Origin: Acidobacteriota bacterium
Lineage (GTDB): Bacteria > Acidobacteriota > Terriglobia > Bryobacterales > Bryobacteraceae
Reading direction: 5' to 3'
Length of the DNA stretch: 64,000 nucleotides
Assembly (NCBI GenBank): GCA_026394055.1
Contig: JAPKYZ010000043.1
Span: forward strand, 46,141-110,140
Shown here: positions 61,522 to 64,000 of the stretch, one piece after another
How the letters are laid out: the number at the start of each line of letters is the position of its first letter
Numbering within the stretch: the stretch's first letter is position 1
Position numbers and translations under genes: made by a program
Notes under the pieces: generated by a model
Told to the model about the DNA's origin: nothing
The model's input: only the letters and a program-made list of their open reading frames with translations
Database searches by the model: none

Positions 61522-62709
61522 ATGAAACTGATCGTTGGAATCTTGCTCGGGGCTGCCTTACAGGCGGCCCCGTCTGCTTTGACGCCCAAGGAGATTGCCG
61601 ACGGCTGGCTGCTCCTGTTTGATGGCGAATCTAGCTGGGGCTGGACGGCCGAAGGTGGCGCAAAATGGCGCGTCGAGAACGGCACGCTGGTGGCTGATGC
61701 CGGTGAGTATGGCTGGCTCCGCTCCAATGCCGCGTTTGGCGATTACGAACTGCGCGTCGAGTTCAAGAGTCCCGTGGAAGGCAATTCCGGCGTCTTCCTG
61801 CATTCGGCCCGCACGGGGCTGCCGCACGTCACCGGCTATGAGCTGAACATCTTGTCGGGTAAGGAAGTAAAGCCCGAACGCAAGTGGCTGAACACGGAAG
61901 AGGCCAAGGCCAAGAAGATCGTCATGCGGGGCGACACCTGGCACCGCTACGACGTGGTCGTCCGCGGCGGCCAGATCGAAGTGAAGCTGGATGGCAAGAA
62001 AGTGATTTCGGCCACCGGCAAGCGTAGCGCCTTCGGCCACATCGGCCTTCAGTACAACCCCGGCAAAGCGATTGCGTTCCGGACCGTTGCCGTGCGCCCG
62101 CTCGGCTTGCAGCCGATCTTCAACGGCAAGACGCTGGACGGCTGGCAGCGAGTCGACCGACCGGAAGGGAAGCAGGGGCCCGTGAAGGAGCCTCCGGTGT
62201 GGGTGGCCAAAGACAAGCTGCTGCACGTCGAGAAAGGGCCCGGCCAGTTAGAGACCACCGGCGTCTACCAGAACTTCATTCTGCAGCTGGACATCCGCGC
62301 CAACTCCAAAGATCCGGTGCGGCACCCCAATTCCGGCATCTTCCTGCACGGCACACCCAAGGGCTACTGGACCGGCTACGAGATCCAGGTGCGCAACGAG
62401 TTCAAAGATAACAACCCCAAGCAGGCCGTCGACACCGGCACCGGCGGCATCTACTTCCTGCAACCGGCGCGTCTAGTGGTGGGCCGCGACAATGAGTTCT
62501 ACACGCAGACCGTCCTGGTCCAAGGCCGGCAAATCTCAACCTGGGTAAACGGCTATCCGGTCGCCGATCTGGAGGACAAGAATCCGGAAGGCGCTCGGGG
62601 GCCACGGCAGAAGGAAGCGCTGCTGAACGCGGGCCCGATCGCCTTGCAGGCGCATGACCCGACCACCAATCTCGATTTCCGCAATATCCGGATTCTGTCG
62701 CTGAAGTAG
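61522..62709 (+). CDS. Double DUF1080 (3-keto-disaccharide hydrolase-like) protein
   Basis: 395-aa secreted protein with signal peptide (IVGILLGAALQAAPSA) and two tandem DUF1080 concanavalin-like domains: first ~25-195 (LLFDGESSWGWTAEGGAKW, GNSGVFLHSARTG), second ~198-395 (FNGKTLDGWQRVDRP, NSGIFLHGTPKGYWTGYEIQV). DUF1080 proteins hydrolyse 3-keto-sugar glycosides or bind glycans. Single gene, leaderless start. Fits the Gfo/Idh dehydrogenases that make keto-sugars in the same genome. Confidence 0.9.
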   Translation: MKLIVGILLGAALQAAPSALTPKEIADGWLLLFDGESSWGWTAEGGAKWRVENGTLVADAGEYGWLRSNAAFGDYELRVEFKSPVEGNSGVFLHSARTGLPHVTGYELNILSGKEVKPERKWLNTEEAKAKKIVMRGDTWHRYDVVVRGGQIEVKLDGKKVISATGKRSAFGHIGLQYNPGKAIAFRTVAVRPLGLQPIFNGKTLDGWQRVDRPEGKQGPVKEPPVWVAKDKLLHVEKGPGQLETTGVYQNFILQLDIRANSKDPVRHPNSGIFLHGTPKGYWTGYEIQVRNEFKDNNPKQAVDTGTGGIYFLQPARLVVGRDNEFYTQTVLVQGRQISTWVNGYPVADLEDKNPEGARGPRQKEALLNAGPIALQAHDPTTNLDFRNIRILSLK

Positions 62710-62863
62710 CGCATCAACTCAACGAGAGGGCCGCGGGCGCCGCCAATGCTCACTGTCCGGAAACGGACGGTTGGTTCCTGGATCGGCGGATGCCGGCGGC
62801 CTTGATCCTTTGTTTCCGTGTTGTCCAGATGGGCCACGGCTTGCAACCATGGAGTGGAAGCGA

Positions 62864-63865
62864 ATGCGATCAATTCTTGTATGCGATGACCAGACGGACG
62901 TGTTGGACGCCCTGGGCTTTCTCTTAAAGGGAGCCGGTTTCCGGACGGAGCTGGTGACGAGCCCGGATCAGGCCCTGGCCGCCGTGAAGCAAGCCCGTCC
63001 CGCCTTGGTACTGACCGACATGAATTTCACGCGCGACACCACGTCCGGCGCCGAGGGTCTGGCGTTGCTCGAGGCCCTGCGCAATCTGCCGGAAGCACCG
63101 CCGGTGGTGGTGATGACGGCGTGGGGTGAGGTTGAGTTAGCCGTCGAGGCGATGCGGCGGGGCGCGGCCGATTTCGTGCAGAAGCCCTGGGACAACGCCC
63201 GGCTGCTGGTTTCACTGGAGCGCTGCATTCAGGAAGCTCGCGCGGAAAGGTGGGAGATGGACACCGCCCGCCGCGTGCAACAGCGGCTGCTCGCGCCCGA
63301 ACGGCGGGTGCTGGGGGATCTGGAGTATTGCGCCACCTTCGAACCGGCCCAGGAAGTTGGCGGCGATTATCACGACTTGTTCGAACTGCCCGATGGTAGC
63401 TTCGCCTTCGTGCTGGCCGACGTTTCCGGCAAGGGAATGGCGGCAGCGCTGCTGATGGCTAATCTCCAGGCTCTCTTTCACGCCCAAGAGGCCGACGTCC
63501 GCCGGCGCCCCGCAGAGCTGTTGCGCCGCATCAATGCGCACTTTCATGCCTCCACGGCCCCGGAGCATTACTGCACGCTGTTCTATGCGGTGTACGAGGG
63601 CGGTACCCTCCGCTACATCAATTGCGGACATCCCGCCGCGCAGCTGGTTCGGGCCAGCGGAGAAGAGCATAGTCTGGATGCCACCGAACGGCCAATTGGC
63701 CTGTTTAAGGACTGGACCGGACGGGAAATCTCTACCGCCTTGCTTCCCGGCGACCGTCTTGTGGTGGTCTCGGATGGCTACACTGAGTCCGATGTCGCCG
63801 ACGATGACCGGACCCGGATCGAGATCCACTACCGCGACACCGGCGCAACAATCACGCTACAATAG
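62864..63865 (+). CDS. Response regulator with SpoIIE-type phosphatase domain
   Basis: 333-aa REC-PP2C protein of the RsbU/RssB type. REC domain ~1-125: ILVCDDQTDVLDAL, phosphoacceptor Asp in LVLTDMNF, MTAWGEVEL, FVQKPWDNA. SpoIIE phosphatase ~140-333: ARRVQQRLLAPERRVLG, EVGGDYHDLFELPDGSFAF, VSGKGMAAALLMANLQAL, INCGHPAAQL, VVVSDGYTESDVADDDRT. It ends soon after the last metal motif; typical members continue ~30 residues, so it is short at the C-terminus. Start 62864 (GGAG upstream); ATG 62849 is alternative. Confidence 0.88.
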   Translation: MRSILVCDDQTDVLDALGFLLKGAGFRTELVTSPDQALAAVKQARPALVLTDMNFTRDTTSGAEGLALLEALRNLPEAPPVVVMTAWGEVELAVEAMRRGAADFVQKPWDNARLLVSLERCIQEARAERWEMDTARRVQQRLLAPERRVLGDLEYCATFEPAQEVGGDYHDLFELPDGSFAFVLADVSGKGMAAALLMANLQALFHAQEADVRRRPAELLRRINAHFHASTAPEHYCTLFYAVYEGGTLRYINCGHPAAQLVRASGEEHSLDATERPIGLFKDWTGREISTALLPGDRLVVVSDGYTESDVADDDRTRIEIHYRDTGATITLQ

Positions 63866-63899
63866 AAGGCACCGAGCGTATCTCGTAGTAAGGAGGTGA
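63858..63899 (+). promoter_or_regulatory. rpsU promoter -10 and strong ribosome-binding site
   Basis: TACAAT at 63858-63863 (GCGACA at 63834 as weak -35, 18-base spacer) inside the end of the phosphatase gene, then TAAGGAGGTGA at 63889-63899, a full match to the 16S 3' end, 9 bases before ATG 63909. Confidence 0.7.
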
Positions 63900-63908
63900 C
63901 TGAAAACA

Positions 63909-64000
63909 ATGGCTGAAGTAGTTATCCAAGATGGCGAAACTCTAGAATCCGCGCTCCGCCGCTTTAAGCGGAAGGTGCAGCAGGAAGACATCATCAAGGA
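63909..64000 (+). CDS. rpsU: Ribosomal protein bS21 (3' truncated)
   Basis: First 30 codons of 30S protein S21: MAEVVIQDGETLESALRRFK then KVQQEDIIK. The usual protein is about 60-70 aa, so half is beyond the window edge. Strong ribosome-binding site, as expected for a ribosomal protein gene. Confidence 0.95.
   Translation, partial: MAEVVIQDGETLESALRRFKRKVQQEDIIK

Noticed and set aside
1..64000. CRISPR arrays, rRNA, tRNA, insertion sequences, phage genes
   Set aside because: None found on reading both strands; no regularly spaced direct repeats, no transposase motifs, and no integrase.

Overview
The window is about 62% GC and densely coded on both strands, with no intergenic gap above 300 bases. 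It most resembles an Acidobacteriota chromosome of the Bryobacterales/Solibacteraceae type. The grounds are two very large TonB-dependent receptors with an N-terminal carboxypeptidase-regulatory-like domain, planctomycete/acidobacteria secreted families (DUF1501, DUF1549/1553, DUF1552, DUF1592 group, DUF1080), PEP-CTERM proteins, and small VapC/DUF5615/ParE modules. This is inference from gene content; no rRNA, tRNA or CRISPR array was seen.

Layout. 0-8.5 kb: 3' end of tsaD, a DUF433/DUF5615 pair, a CocE-type hydrolase divergent from a Phd/PIN pair, a 1203-aa TonB receptor and two small genes. 8.5-13.3 kb: PEP-CTERM protein, PepSY membrane protein, FG-GAP repeat protein, then an AbrB/PIN pair joined by 4-base overlaps to a Tat-exported Gfo/Idh oxidoreductase. 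13.3-18.3 kb (minus strand): DUF1549/1553 - DUF1501 - ECF sigma - anti-sigma. 18.4-22.8 kb: DUF72 protein, small secreted protein, proton-pumping pyrophosphatase with clear promoter and terminator, SnoaL-like protein. 22.8-28.8 kb: four toxin-antitoxin pairs around a DUF1592/DUF1552 pair. 28.8-38.4 kb: a frameshifted gene for a giant two-haem protein, divergent from an isoquinoline/aldehyde-oxidase-type molybdoenzyme (two subunits) followed by two secreted leucine-rich-repeat proteins. 38.6-46 kb (minus strand): a second TonB receptor, then uppS-cdsA and rpoN-hpf-rapZ. 46-54 kb: FabG-like reductase, ClpB-like single AAA ATPase, then a minus-strand run of alpha/beta hydrolase - ABC ATPase - ABC permease - XdhC - MobA-like - AsmA-like. 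54-64 kb: Gfo/Idh oxidoreductase, PIN pair, acyl-CoA dehydrogenase - meaB - methylmalonyl-CoA epimerase - MTA phosphorylase - glycosyltransferase-9-like, PEP-CTERM protein, double DUF1080 protein, REC-SpoIIE phosphatase, and the start of rpsU.

How they fit. XdhC and the MobA-like protein are the usual maturation partners of molybdo-hydroxylases such as the one at 32.9-35.6 kb. The acyl-CoA dehydrogenase/MeaB/epimerase run belongs to branched-chain acyl-CoA and methylmalonyl-CoA metabolism. The secreted DUF and haem proteins, TonB receptors and DUF1080 protein suggest polymer or carbohydrate scavenging at the cell surface.

What stands out: a dispersed 24-base REP-like palindrome in five copies at three loci (two as 68-base inverted pairs); eight toxin-antitoxin modules, one with an amber codon at position 5 of ParD next to an intact ParE; several start codons 5-7 bases after a -10 hexamer, suggesting leaderless mRNAs; two perfect palindromes at toxin-antitoxin promoters; and a one-base frameshift in a ~4 kb gene. 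I found no convincing wholly new multi-gene system; the REP-like family and the molybdoenzyme-LRR operon are the best candidates for follow-up.
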